Numbered from the stretch's first letter, positions 1 through 7,263 are shown. The stretch: DNA of 8,938 nucleotides from an uncultured Solobacterium sp. (GCA_937895985.1 CALBKL010000394.1:1-8938), one strand, 5' to 3'. The notes: generated from the letters alone by a model not told the origin. A program made the numbers and translations.

Positions 1-15
1 GTGGTGTGAGAGGTC

Positions 16-43
16 GGAAGTTTTAAAACTCCTTAAAACTTCC
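16..43 (+). repeat. Perfect 11-bp hairpin upstream of transposase
   Basis: GGAAGTTTTAA (16-26) and TTAAAACTTCC (33-43) form a perfect 11-bp stem with a 6-nt loop (AACTCC). It lies just upstream of the transposase start and overlaps the putative -35 region. Such hairpins near IS ends are known to limit transposase expression from outside transcripts; that role here is inferred. Its right arm runs into CCTCCT (42-47), an anti-Shine-Dalgarno-like sequence. Confidence 0.6.
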
Positions 44-60
44 TCCTACTCGATTATAAT
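33..60 (+). promoter_or_regulatory. Putative transposase promoter
   Basis: A perfect -10 hexamer TATAAT lies at 55-60. A weak -35 candidate TTAAAA (33-38, 4 of 6 matches) lies 16 bp upstream, inside the right arm of the hairpin. A transcript initiated 6-8 nt after the -10 box would begin at about 66-68, that is, on the ATG itself. The -10 is clear; the -35 and the activity are inferred. Confidence 0.4.
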
Positions 61-66
61 TTATGT

Positions 67-1623
67 ATGGAAAACACGATAAATCATAACACAACCCATG
101 TAGATTATACCCCATATCAATTGCGTTTACCACTAGATTTATCATTGGTCATTGATAAACTTGATCCAATGTGGTCTTTCCTAGAGATTGTAAATAGTAT
201 CAACTTGAGGAGGTTTATCCGATCTCACAAAGGTAACCACGGATATGATCCTATCATGATGATGAGAGTCATTTTATTTGCGTATATGAATCATGTCTAT
301 AGTCTACGAGCCATCGAAGAAAAATGTAAGACAGATATCCGCTTTATGTATCTTTGCCAAGATGAAAGACCATCTTTCATGGCCTTTCAAAGATTCATAT
401 CGAATCAAATCAAAGGAAACGCTTCCGATATATTTACAGAGATCATGTTGGTCATCTGTAAGAAGATGAAGGTAAATACACGTATCTTATACATTGATGG
501 AACTTCCATGGAAGCTAGTGCCAATAAGTTCAGCTTCGTATGGAAGAAGACAGCTGTAAAGACAAAAGACAAGACCCTATCAAGAATAGCAGAGACGATT
601 GGACAACTTACAAAACTAACAGACATCTCCTATACAGAAAGCTATGAAGATACACAGGCTATTGGAGGATATATCGTTTCAATATACCTATGGTGTTCAA
701 AGAATAAAGTCCAATTCGCACTAGGGAAAGGACACTACAAGCCACCGGTACAGAAGGTATATGAGGAATTAAAGAAACTCAACGAAAAGTTAAAGGAATG
801 CCAAGAACGTATCGATACTTGTGGGAATGATAGAAACAGTTATAGTAAGACAGACCATGATGCGACATTTATGCATATGAAGTATGACTACTACAACAAT
901 ACAGGAGTATTCAAGCCTGGGTATAACGTACAACTGGCAGAATCAGATGAATTCATCATGCATGTCATGGTAAGCAATGCCAGAAGTGATATGAAGACAT
1001 TCATTCCGTTCATGGACAGCTATGAGAAAAGATATCAAGAATATCCAGGTATCGTCGTAGCAGATGCGGGATACGGAAGTTATGACAACTATATGTACTG
1101 TTTAGAAAAAGATATCGAAGGTTATCTCAAATATCAAAACTATCGATATGAAAAGACAGCCAAGTTCAAGAAAGACATCTATCGAAAAGAGAACCTGTTG
1201 AGAGAAGAAAACGGGAAATTGATATGTCCACAAGGTAGAGAGTTCGTATACAAACGTGATAGTGAAAATACAAAGACTGACTATCCATGCATTACACAGG
1301 TATGGGAATGCAAGACATGTAATAGATGTCCACTTAAAAAGGACTGTACAAAAGCCAAGAAACGAGAAGTTCATATCAATCCAATCCTTGATGAACTGAA
1401 GGCACATGCAAGAAAACTGTTGGACAGTGAAGCAGGAGTACAACTAAGACAACAGAGATGTATACAAGCCGAAGGAACATTTGGAATCATCAAGAATGAT
1501 TGGCAATATAACAGAATCCATAGAAGAGGAATGGAGAATGTGGAAAACGAGCTCTATTTGATCTGTATGGGATTCAATCTGATGAAATATCACCAAAAGA
1601 AAATGAGAATGATACTATCCTAA
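67..1623 (+). CDS. IS1182-family transposase (DDE)
   Basis: This 518-residue protein should catalyse cut-and-paste movement of the host IS through an RNase H-fold DDE active site. The N-terminal part (about 15-120; YTPYQLRLPLDL, then a helical region with DPIMMMRVILFAYM) matches the DNA-binding DUF772-type domain of IS1182 transposases. The catalytic domain shows the family blocks IDGTSMEASANKF (D144), VADAGYGSYDN (D333) and AEGTFGIIK (E469), giving a plausible DDE triad. Between the second D and the E is a Cys-rich insertion (C387, C415, C418, C421, C427), a zinc-knuckle-like feature common in this family. Length is normal and no frameshift is seen, so it may be active. The ATG at 67 is the first possible start, since the frame is closed by TAA at 34-36 with no GTG/TTG between. 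No Shine-Dalgarno sequence precedes it. Confidence 0.93.
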   Translation: MENTINHNTTHVDYTPYQLRLPLDLSLVIDKLDPMWSFLEIVNSINLRRFIRSHKGNHGYDPIMMMRVILFAYMNHVYSLRAIEEKCKTDIRFMYLCQDERPSFMAFQRFISNQIKGNASDIFTEIMLVICKKMKVNTRILYIDGTSMEASANKFSFVWKKTAVKTKDKTLSRIAETIGQLTKLTDISYTESYEDTQAIGGYIVSIYLWCSKNKVQFALGKGHYKPPVQKVYEELKKLNEKLKECQERIDTCGNDRNSYSKTDHDATFMHMKYDYYNNTGVFKPGYNVQLAESDEFIMHVMVSNARSDMKTFIPFMDSYEKRYQEYPGIVVADAGYGSYDNYMYCLEKDIEGYLKYQNYRYEKTAKFKKDIYRKENLLREENGKLICPQGREFVYKRDSENTKTDYPCITQVWECKTCNRCPLKKDCTKAKKREVHINPILDELKAHARKLLDSEAGVQLRQQRCIQAEGTFGIIKNDWQYNRIHRRGMENVENELYLICMGFNLMKYHQKKMRMILS

Positions 1624-1661
1624 AATAGCTTTATATAGGACAGGTTGTTTTTAGTTTGCCC

Positions 1662-1687
1662 AAAATAGATATAAAACATCTACTTTT
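1662..1687 (+). terminator. Weak AT-rich hairpin after transposase
   Basis: AAAATAGAT (1662-1670) can pair with ATCTA-TTTT (1678-1687, one bulged C at 1683) around a 7-nt loop, 39 nt after the transposase stop. It ends in a T-rich stretch and might terminate the transposase transcript, but the stem is almost all A-T and the call is tentative. Confidence 0.2.
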
Positions 1688-1720
1688 ATACTGTTTTACA
1701 TCAACATATGAAAATATCAC

Positions 1721-1783
1721 AAGAAAAGAGGCTGTACGCCTCAAGTAAATCTATAAAATTTACTTAATCGTTACAGCCCCTTT
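1721..1783 (-). terminator. Intrinsic terminator of the zinc-ribbon gene
   Basis: Outer arms 1727-1736 and 1772-1781 pair over 10 bp, and an inner perfect 8-bp stem (1743-1750 with 1758-1765, 7-nt loop) extends the structure. In the - strand RNA the only imperfect outer pair (1729/1779) is a G-U wobble, whereas in + strand RNA it is an A-C mismatch, so the fold favours the - strand. In that direction the stem is followed by the U-rich tract UUUUCUU (complement of 1721-1727). It begins directly after the TAA at 1784-1782. A weaker + strand function against read-through from the IS is possible because CCCCTTTATTT follows on that strand. Confidence 0.7.
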
Positions 1784-2672
1784 ATTTGTGGCTAATCCAT
1801 TTTAGTTCGTATTCACCTGTGCACTCTAATACACCACCATCGCTGAGGTCAATAACTTCTTCATTTTCATAGTAGTCTTTTACTCTACCTAATGAATCCT
1901 TCATGTGAAGACCTGCATCACGAATTGCGGTAACAACATACTTGCCAGGGCGTAAGCTCTTTGGAATATCGTATACACCAGGTGTAATACGTATGTGATT
2001 ATCATCTGACATATAGATTAAGTGAGTATCCTTATTGTTTCTAGCTGCGTTTAATTTCTGGTAAAAACGTTCACGCATGAAAATTAAATCGGAATTTTCT
2101 AGCATATATGTATAGCGTGCAGTTGGGGTAACAATATTAATACGATCTGTATCGCTCCGATTGCGTAATGCATATCCCAAACGGTGACAGTTGACATAGT
2201 TTGGAGATAAGAAGTAGAACGCTACATCTGTTTCATAGAGAATACCTTCTACTTTATGGGAGTTAGTACGTGTTGTAGAATCAACGATATTTTGAATTGT
2301 AGTTTTAGAAATCTCTGCAATCTTTGAAACTGCACGTGTATAAGGGATGGAGTCCTTTGTGACTGTTTGGTATGCCTTGACCTTAGAAATGCAATGTTCC
2401 CCAGGGTGTAGTGGCATATCGTCGACAGGGTAGAACTTAGCCATCATTTCATCGATATTATGACCCTTGATGTAGGACTCCATAATCATATCGCGCATAT
2501 TCTCTTGTGCGGTAACGAGTATCTGGAAGATATCGTGCTTGATAGGAAGATTATAAGAAGCTAATATGGAACGACAATCTTTACAGATGTAATGACCATC
2601 TTCTATTTTCTTAGGTTGGTTAAAAAGACCTTTTCCTTCACTTAGGCAGAAATCACATACTTTGTTTGCCAT
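1782..2672 (-). CDS. Uncharacterised zinc-ribbon protein
   Basis: This is a soluble-looking 296-residue protein with no signal peptide or membrane segment. The N-terminus carries two CxxC knuckles, C6-DF-C9 and C30-KD-C33, spaced 20 residues apart: a treble-clef/zinc-ribbon of the kind found at the start of DUF4428-like Firmicutes proteins. Residues about 45-130 look helical. Residues about 140-210 look like a compact beta-rich domain, with short segments RLGYALR and RINIVTPTARYTYM. Residues about 227-292 contain ITPGVYDIPKSLRPGKYVVTAI, split here as GVYDIP and RPGKYVV, resembling the G-x-Y...PG-x-Y beta-repeat seen at the C-terminus of many Firmicutes proteins of unknown function. I do not recognise a function and name none. 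The start is set at the ATG at 2672 because AAGGAGGT lies just upstream; an in-frame ATG at 2696 would place that site inside the gene. It is transcribed away from rpsL and converges on the IS. Confidence 0.85.
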   Translation of the reverse strand: MANKVCDFCLSEGKGLFNQPKKIEDGHYICKDCRSILASYNLPIKHDIFQILVTAQENMRDMIMESYIKGHNIDEMMAKFYPVDDMPLHPGEHCISKVKAYQTVTKDSIPYTRAVSKIAEISKTTIQNIVDSTTRTNSHKVEGILYETDVAFYFLSPNYVNCHRLGYALRNRSDTDRINIVTPTARYTYMLENSDLIFMRERFYQKLNAARNNKDTHLIYMSDDNHIRITPGVYDIPKSLRPGKYVVTAIRDAGLHMKDSLGRVKDYYENEEVIDLSDGGVLECTGEYELKWISHK

Positions 2673-2676
2673 TGGA

Positions 2677-2684
2677 ACCTCCTT
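2677..2684 (-). promoter_or_regulatory. Shine-Dalgarno fixing the zinc-ribbon gene start
   Basis: On the - strand AAGGAGGT lies 4 nt before the ATG at 2672. It is a near-perfect ribosome binding site and excludes the alternative upstream in-frame ATG at 2696. Confidence 0.8.
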
Positions 2685-2783
2685 GAACAAAAACAATATG
2701 AAAAATACATATTGGACTTTCTATTACTATAATACATATAGCAATGATATTCCATGCTATAAGAATGAACTTTTTGTGTAGGA

Positions 2784-2810
2784 ATTATACTGAGAGAAAG
2801 GCGATGAAAA
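2784..2810 (-). promoter_or_regulatory. Possible promoter of the zinc-ribbon gene
   Basis: On the - strand a perfect TATAAT (complement of 2784-2789) is preceded 15 bp upstream by TTTTCA (complement of 2805-2810, 4 of 6 matches). The spacing is short for sigma-A. It would give a leader of roughly 105 nt. Another -10-like TATCAT (complement of 2744-2749) lacks a good -35. Confidence 0.3.
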
Positions 2811-2837
2811 ATAATGCAAAACATCATCTAAAATATA

Positions 2838-2866
2838 TTGACTTTGTAGATATTAAAAGGTATCAT
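2838..2866 (+). promoter_or_regulatory. str operon promoter (PrpsL)
   Basis: TTGACT (2838-2843, 5 of 6) and TATCAT (2861-2866, 5 of 6) are separated by exactly 17 bp, a strong sigma-A type promoter. Transcription should start near 2873, giving a leader of about 98 nt before rpsL. It is the best promoter match in the intergenic region and fits the high expression expected of this operon. Confidence 0.75.
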
Positions 2867-2872
2867 TATTAC

Positions 2873-2955
2873 GCTTAGCGAAAAACTGGCTTTACGGAAG
2901 TAAGGCTTATATTTAGACTAAGGTTTGGCACACTTGGAAATGTGTGCATAAAATG
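2873..2955 (+). promoter_or_regulatory. Structured mRNA leader of rpsL
   Basis: From the predicted start to the ribosome binding site three helices can be drawn. P1: CTTAG (2874-2878) with CTAAG (2918-2922). P2, enclosed by P1: GGCTTTAC (2888-2895) with GTAAGGCT (2900-2907), 8 bp including G-U pairs, capped by a GGAA tetraloop of the GNRA class. P3: GCACAC (2928-2933) with GTGTGC (2942-2947), 8-nt loop. The Shine-Dalgarno site follows 9 nt after P3. None of the helices carries a T-tract, so this is not a standard terminator. Autogenous control by a ribosomal protein is a reasonable guess; I cannot assign it to a known leader class. Confidence 0.45.
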
Positions 2956-2970
2956 AAAGGAGAAACTGAA

Positions 2971-3390
2971 ATGCCTACAATAAACCAGTTAGTACGCAAA
3001 GGTCGTACTGATAAAGTTTACAAGTCAAAGTCCCCTGCATTAAACAGAGGCGTAAACTCACTTAAGAAGCGTGTAACAAAACTCAGCAGTCCACAGAAGA
3101 GAGGTGTATGTACTCGTGTTGGTACAATGACACCTAAGAAGCCTAACTCAGCTTTACGTAAGTATGCCCGTGTTCGTCTATCCAATGGATTAGAAGTAAC
3201 AGCATACATCCCAGGAATTGGACACAACCTACAGGAGCATAGCGTTGTTATGATCCGTGGTGGACGTGTTAAGGACTTACCTGGTGTACGTTACCACATC
3301 ATCCGCGGTACATTAGACTGTGCCGGTGTAGCAAACCGTAATCAAAGCCGTTCATTATACGGTGCAAAGAAGCCAAAGGCTGCTAAATAA
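2971..3390 (+). CDS. rpsL: 30S ribosomal protein S12
   Basis: S12 sits at the decoding centre of the 30S subunit and controls tRNA-selection accuracy. The 139-residue protein has the full family signature: N-terminal [41 protein letters not shown] and the [14 protein letters not shown] loop. About 13 extra residues near positions 25-40, compared with the E. coli protein, are the usual Gram-positive form. The two lysines whose mutation commonly gives streptomycin resistance (E. coli K43 and K88) are wild type here (K56 and K101), as is the Asp after the second one (D102). The start at 2971 is set by AAAGGAGA at 2956-2963 and by the conserved N-terminus; the in-frame ATG at 2944 precedes that site and is rejected. 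It is the first gene of the str operon. Confidence 0.98.
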   Translation: MPTINQLVRKGRTDKVYKSKSPALNRGVNSLKKRVTKLSSPQKRGVCTRVGTMTPKKPNSALRKYARVRLSNGLEVTAYIPGIGHNLQEHSVVMIRGGRVKDLPGVRYHIIRGTLDCAGVANRNQSRSLYGAKKPKAAK

Positions 3391-3408
3391 GAGAAGGGAG
3401 AATAGAAC

Positions 3409-3879
3409 ATGCCAAGAAAAGGTTATATAGCAAAGCGTGATGTACTTCCTGATCCAATTTATAATTCAAAGTTAATCACTAAGTTGATCAACAAGATTAT
3501 GATTGATGGTAAGCGTGGTACAGCTCAAACAATTTTATACGATGCATTCGCTCAGATTGAGAAGAAGACAGGCGAGAACCCAATGGAAGTATTCGAAAAG
3601 GCTCTCGGCAATGTAATGCCTCAGTTAGAATTGAAGGTTCGTCGTGTAGGTGGTGCAAACTTACAGGTACCAGTAGAAGTATCTGCTGAACGTAAGTTGA
3701 CATTATCTTTACGTTGGATCGTTAACTACGCAAGACTTCGCCATGAAAATACAATGGAAATGCGTCTTGCCAATGAAATTATGGATGCGGCAAACGGAAC
3801 AGGTGCATCTGTAAAGAAGAAAGAAGATACTCATAAGATGGCAGAAGCGAACAAAGCATTCGCTCACTACCGTTTCTAA
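3409..3879 (+). CDS. rpsG: 30S ribosomal protein S7
   Basis: S7 nucleates assembly of the 30S head by binding the 3' domain of 16S rRNA and contacts mRNA/tRNA near the E site. The 156-residue length is exactly typical for bacteria. Visible family blocks are MPRKG at the N-terminus, [20 protein letters not shown] (9-28), [16 protein letters not shown] (76-91, the beta-hairpin), LRWIVNYAR and the C-terminal [18 protein letters not shown] at 3394-3400 gives a good ribosome binding site 8 nt before the ATG. The gene starts 18 nt after rpsL and is very probably co-transcribed with it. In E. coli S7 autoregulates the str operon in the rpsL-rpsG spacer; the spacer here is too short to hold a comparable structure. 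Confidence 0.98.
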   Translation: MPRKGYIAKRDVLPDPIYNSKLITKLINKIMIDGKRGTAQTILYDAFAQIEKKTGENPMEVFEKALGNVMPQLELKVRRVGGANLQVPVEVSAERKLTLSLRWIVNYARLRHENTMEMRLANEIMDAANGTGASVKKKEDTHKMAEANKAFAHYRF

Positions 3880-3897
3880 TCGGGGAAGGAGCAATCA

Positions 3898-5970
3898 ATG
3901 GCTAGAGAATTCCCGCTTAATAAGATTCGTAATATCGGTATCATGGCTCACATCGATGCTGGTAAAACTACAACAACTGAACGTATCCTTTTCTACACAG
4001 GTAAGATTCATAAGATCGGTGAAACACACGAAGGTGCGTCTCAGATGGACTGGATGGCTCAGGAACAGGAACGTGGTATTACAATCACTTCCGCTGCTAC
4101 AACTTGCCACTGGCAAGATTGCCAGATTAACATTATCGATACACCGGGCCACGTAGACTTCACAGCTGAAGTTGAACGTTCCTTACGTGTATTGGATGGA
4201 GCAGTTACAGTATTAGACTCTAAGGCTGGTGTAGAACCACAGACTGAAACAGTTTGGCGCCAGGCTACAGAATACCGCGTACCACGTATCGTATTCTCAA
4301 ACAAGATGGATGCGACTGGTGCTGACTTTGAAATGAGCGTTGCTTCTATCGGAAACCGTTTAGGTGCTAAGGCAGCTGCAATTCAGATGCCAATTGGTGC
4401 TGAATCATCATTCCGTGGAATCATCGACTTAGTAACAATGAAGCAGCACATGTACACAAACGACAATGGTACAGATATTCAAGTAAGTGAAATTGATGAA
4501 CAATTCAAGGCTAAGGCTGAAGAAATGCATTTAACAATGTTAGAAGCAGTTGCAGACTATGACGATGAATTGATGATGAAGGTTCTTGATGGTGAAGAAC
4601 CATCAGTTGAAGAAGTGAAGGCTGCTATCCGTAAGGGTGTTATGACTTCTGAATTCTTCCCTGTTATGTGCGGTTCCGCATATAAGAACAAGGGCGTTCA
4701 GTTATTACTAGATGCAGTTGTAGACTACCTACCTGCACCTACAGATATTGAAGCTATTAAGGGTACATTAGAAGATGGCACACCAAGTGAACGTCATCCT
4801 TCTGATGATGAACCATTTAGTGCCTTAGCATTTAAGGTGGCTACAGACCCATTCGTAGGTCGTCTAACATACTTCCGTGTATACTCTGGTATCGCGAAGG
4901 CAGGTAGCTATGTATTAAATGCTTCTAAGGAAAAGCGTGAACGTTTCGGACGTTTGGTTCGCATGCATGCAAACCACCGTGCGGATATTGAAGAAGTTTA
5001 TGCTGGTGACATCGCTGGTGCAGTTGGTCTTAAGAACACAACTACAGGTGACACATTATGTGATGAAGAACATCCAATTGTTCTTGAATCCATGGTATTC
5101 CCAGAACCAGTTATCCAGATGTCTGTAGAACCTAAGACAAAGGGTGACTCACAGAAGATGGATGAAGCATTAGCTAAGCTTGCTGAAGAAGACCCAACAT
5201 TCAGAACTTATACAGATGAAGAAACTGGACAAACAATTATCGCCGGTGTAGGTGAATTGCAGTTGGATATCATCATGGACCGTATGAGACGTGAATTTAA
5301 GGTTGAAGCTACATCAGGTGCACCACAGGTAGCATACCGTGAAACAATCCGTAAGGAAGCTGAAGTACAAGGTAAGTTTGTTCGTCAGTCTGGTGGTCAC
5401 GGTCAGTATGGTGACGTTTGGATTAGATTTAGCCCTAACCCAGGTAAGGGATTTGAATTCGTTGATGAAACAGTCGGCGGTTCAGTACCTAAGGAATTCA
5501 TCAAGCCTACACAACAAGGTTTGGAAGAATCCTTAAACAACGGTTTAGTTGCTGGTTATCCAATCGTAGACATTAAGGCTGTCTTATTCGACGGTAGTTA
5601 CCATGATGTCGACTCATCTGAACAGGCTTATAAGATTGCGGCTTCACTTGCATTAAAGGAAGCAGCTAAGAAGTGCGATCCTGCAATTCTTGAACCTATC
5701 ATGGCAGTTGACGTAACAGCTCCAGCTGATTACTTAGGCTCTGTAATGGGTGATATCACAAAGCGTCGTGGACAAATTCGTGAGCAAGAAGAAACAGGTA
5801 ATGCAATTAAGGTACGTGCATTCGTTCCATTAGCAGAAATGTTTGGATACGTTACAGACTTACGTTCATTTACACAGGGTCGTGGTATCTATTCTATGCA
5901 AATGGACCACTACGAAGAAGTACCTAAGAATATTGCTAAGGAAATTATTGAGAAAAACGCAACTAAGTAG
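3898..5970 (+). CDS. fusA: Elongation factor G
   Basis: EF-G is the GTPase that translocates tRNA-mRNA through the ribosome and helps recycle it. All G motifs are present: AHIDAGKT (17-24), RGIT (59-62), DTPGH (81-85, with the catalytic His85), NKMD (135-138) and CGSA (258-261). Domain II is about 305-395, III about 400-475, IV about 480-600 with HGQYGDV and the tip loop YHDVDSS (His569), and V about 600-680. The 690-residue length is normal and co-location with rpsL/rpsG/tuf marks it as the canonical EF-G, not a paralogue. One notable residue is Q455 in GELQLDI, where most EF-Gs have His; this is a known fusidic-acid pocket position (S. aureus H457 by alignment from memory). AAGGAG at 3886-3891 fixes the start, 18 nt after rpsG. 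The gene ends with tandem stops TAG-TAA (5968-5973). Confidence 0.98.
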   Translation: MAREFPLNKIRNIGIMAHIDAGKTTTTERILFYTGKIHKIGETHEGASQMDWMAQEQERGITITSAATTCHWQDCQINIIDTPGHVDFTAEVERSLRVLDGAVTVLDSKAGVEPQTETVWRQATEYRVPRIVFSNKMDATGADFEMSVASIGNRLGAKAAAIQMPIGAESSFRGIIDLVTMKQHMYTNDNGTDIQVSEIDEQFKAKAEEMHLTMLEAVADYDDELMMKVLDGEEPSVEEVKAAIRKGVMTSEFFPVMCGSAYKNKGVQLLLDAVVDYLPAPTDIEAIKGTLEDGTPSERHPSDDEPFSALAFKVATDPFVGRLTYFRVYSGIAKAGSYVLNASKEKRERFGRLVRMHANHRADIEEVYAGDIAGAVGLKNTTTGDTLCDEEHPIVLESMVFPEPVIQMSVEPKTKGDSQKMDEALAKLAEEDPTFRTYTDEETGQTIIAGVGELQLDIIMDRMRREFKVEATSGAPQVAYRETIRKEAEVQGKFVRQSGGHGQYGDVWIRFSPNPGKGFEFVDETVGGSVPKEFIKPTQQGLEESLNNGLVAGYPIVDIKAVLFDGSYHDVDSSEQAYKIAASLALKEAAKKCDPAILEPIMAVDVTAPADYLGSVMGDITKRRGQIREQEETGNAIKVRAFVPLAEMFGYVTDLRSFTQGRGIYSMQMDHYEEVPKNIAKEIIEKNATK

Positions 5971-5979
5971 TAAAAATGA

Positions 5980-6008
5980 TTGTAAATAAGTACTGTTTCT
6001 AATAAAAT
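5980..6008 (+). promoter_or_regulatory. Candidate internal promoter for tuf
   Basis: TTGTAA (5980-5985, 4 of 6) and TAAAAT (6003-6008, 5 of 6) are separated by 17 bp in the fusA-tuf spacer. A start near 6015 would give a leader of about 40 nt carrying the tuf ribosome binding site. A tuf-specific promoter in this position is known in other Firmicutes and would supply the excess of EF-Tu over EF-G. Activity is inferred. Confidence 0.45.
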
Positions 6009-6021
6009 GGAAACAGCTTAT
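5986..6021 (+). promoter_or_regulatory. fusA-tuf intercistronic hairpin
   Basis: CTGTTTC (5993-5999) pairs with GAAACAG (6010-6016) around a 10-nt loop. After a 2-nt bulge (TA), ATAAG (5986-5990) pairs with CTTAT (6017-6021). No T-tract follows, so it is unlikely to be a simple terminator. It could be an mRNA processing or stabilising element, or an attenuator of fusA read-through into tuf. It overlaps the candidate tuf promoter: a transcript from that promoter would begin within the right arm and could not form it. Confidence 0.5.
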
Positions 6022-6054
6022 AAAGGTAGAAAAAAACCAGGAGGAAAAAATATT

Positions 6055-7248
6055 ATGGCAAAGGAACATTTCGACCGGTCGCTCGAACACGTTAACATTG
6101 GTACTATCGGTCACGTTGACCACGGTAAGACAACATTAACAGCGGCAATCACAAAGTATTTATCAACACACCCAGAAGATGGTAAGGCTAAATTCGAAGC
6201 TTATGATCAGATTGACGGAGCTCCAGAAGAGAAGGAGCGTGGTATTACAATCAACACAGCACACGTTGAATACCAAACAAATACACGTCACTACGCTCAC
6301 GTAGACTGCCCAGGCCACGCTGACTATGTTAAGAACATGATCACTGGTGCTGCTCAGATGGATGGTGCTATCTTAGTAGTAGCTGCTACTGATGGACCAA
6401 TGCCACAGACACGTGAACACATCTTATTATCTCGTCAGGTAGGCGTACCTAAGATTGTTGTATTCTTAAACAAGTGCGACATGGTTGACGACCCTGAATT
6501 AATCGACTTAGTAGAGATGGAAGTTCGTGAACTTCTTACTGAGTATGGATTTGATGGAGACAACGCTCCAGTAATCCGTGGTTCTGCATTAAAGGCTTTG
6601 GAAGGCGATCCAAAGTGGGAACCAGCAATCAAGGAACTATTAGATGCTGTAGATGCTTATATCCCAGCTCCAGTTCATGAATTCGACAAGCCATTCTTAA
6701 TGGCAGTTGAAGACGTATTCACAATCACAGGTCGTGGTACAGTAGCTACTGGACGTGTTGAACGTGGTAAGTTAAACTTAAACGACGAAGTAGAAGTAGT
6801 TGGTATCAAGCCTACTCGTAAGACAGTTGTTACAGGAATTGAAATGTTCCGTAAGACTCTTGACTTCGCTCAGGCTGGTGACAACATCGGTGCATTGCTC
6901 CGTGGTGTTAACCGTGAAGAAATCGAACGTGGACAGGTATTAGCTAAGCCAGGTTCAGTTACTCCACACACACAGTTCAAGGCTCAGGTTTACGTATTAA
7001 CTAAGGAAGAAGGCGGACGTCATACACCATTCGTATCTAACTACCGTCCACAGTTCTACTTCCGTACAACAGACGTTACTGGTGTTATCCAGTTACCAGA
7101 AGGCACAGAATTGTGCATGCCTGGCGATAACGTAGTTATGGACGTAACTCTATTAGCTCCTATCGCTGTAGAACAAGGAACTAAGTTCTCTATCCGTGAA
7201 GGTGGACGTACAGTAGGTTCTGGTTCTATCACAGAAATCGTTAAGTAA
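6055..7248 (+). CDS. tuf: Elongation factor Tu
   Basis: EF-Tu carries aminoacyl-tRNA to the ribosomal A site as a GTP complex. The 397-residue protein has all expected motifs: GHVDHGKT (19-26), RGITI (62-66), DCPGH (84-88, catalytic His88), NKCD (139-142) and GSAL (176-179). These are followed by the domain II block [14 protein letters not shown] (225-238) and domain III ending in [19 protein letters not shown]. The start at 6055 is chosen because AGGAGG (6039-6044) lies 10 nt upstream and MAKEHFDRS is the standard EF-Tu N-terminus; the in-frame ATG at 6007 would add 16 unrelated residues and has no ribosome binding site. It is the last gene of the str operon, with an 84-nt spacer after fusA and a strong terminator 15 nt downstream. 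Whether the genome has a second tuf cannot be seen here. Confidence 0.98.
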   Translation: MAKEHFDRSLEHVNIGTIGHVDHGKTTLTAAITKYLSTHPEDGKAKFEAYDQIDGAPEEKERGITINTAHVEYQTNTRHYAHVDCPGHADYVKNMITGAAQMDGAILVVAATDGPMPQTREHILLSRQVGVPKIVVFLNKCDMVDDPELIDLVEMEVRELLTEYGFDGDNAPVIRGSALKALEGDPKWEPAIKELLDAVDAYIPAPVHEFDKPFLMAVEDVFTITGRGTVATGRVERGKLNLNDEVEVVGIKPTRKTVVTGIEMFRKTLDFAQAGDNIGALLRGVNREEIERGQVLAKPGSVTPHTQFKAQVYVLTKEEGGRHTPFVSNYRPQFYFRTTDVTGVIQLPEGTELCMPGDNVVMDVTLLAPIAVEQGTKFSIREGGRTVGSGSITEIVK

Positions 7249-7263
7249 TTTAATTACTTGCAT

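Larger units (their letters stand above)
1..1720 (+). mobile_element. IS1182-family insertion sequence, ends not resolved
   Basis: The region is defined by an intact IS1182-type transposase plus its short flanks. I could not find a convincing pair of terminal inverted repeats between bases 1-66 and 1624-1780, so the left end probably lies at or before base 1. The right end lies somewhere between the transposase stop (1623) and the terminator stem of the next gene (about 1721). The element is convergent to the zinc-ribbon gene and does not interrupt any gene visible here. The boundaries given are therefore outer limits. The window beginning right at an IS edge is compatible with a contig break at a repeated element. 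Confidence 0.7.

Noticed and set aside
8..53. tRNA 3'-half-like sequence (GAGGTC, GGAAG...CTTCC, then CCTACTC)
   Set aside because: The would-be T-arm loop is 18 nt and lacks the TTCRANY motif, and no acceptor 5' half, D-arm or anticodon arm can be seen. The paired bases are explained by the longer perfect hairpin 16-43.
1..1780. Terminal inverted repeats of the IS
   Set aside because: Comparing 1-66 with the reverse complement of 1624-1780 gave only short A/T matches, so no repeat pair is reported.
2712..2733. Forward TATAAT at 2728-2733 with TTGGAC at 2712-2717 as a second str promoter
   Set aside because: The spacing is only 10 bp, incompatible with sigma-A; the pair at 2838/2861 is far better placed.
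2944..2970. Upstream in-frame ATG for rpsL at 2944
   Set aside because: It would place the AAAGGAGA ribosome binding site inside the gene and add 9 residues not found in S12; the 2971 start gives the conserved N-terminus.
3895..4304. Open frames opposite or out of phase with fusA and the other translation genes
   Set aside because: They lie wholly within strongly conserved genes, lack ribosome binding sites and have low-complexity shadow-like translations.
6007..6054. Upstream in-frame ATG for tuf at 6007
   Set aside because: No ribosome binding site precedes it, it lies within the hairpin region, and it adds 16 residues foreign to EF-Tu; AGGAGG lies before 6055.
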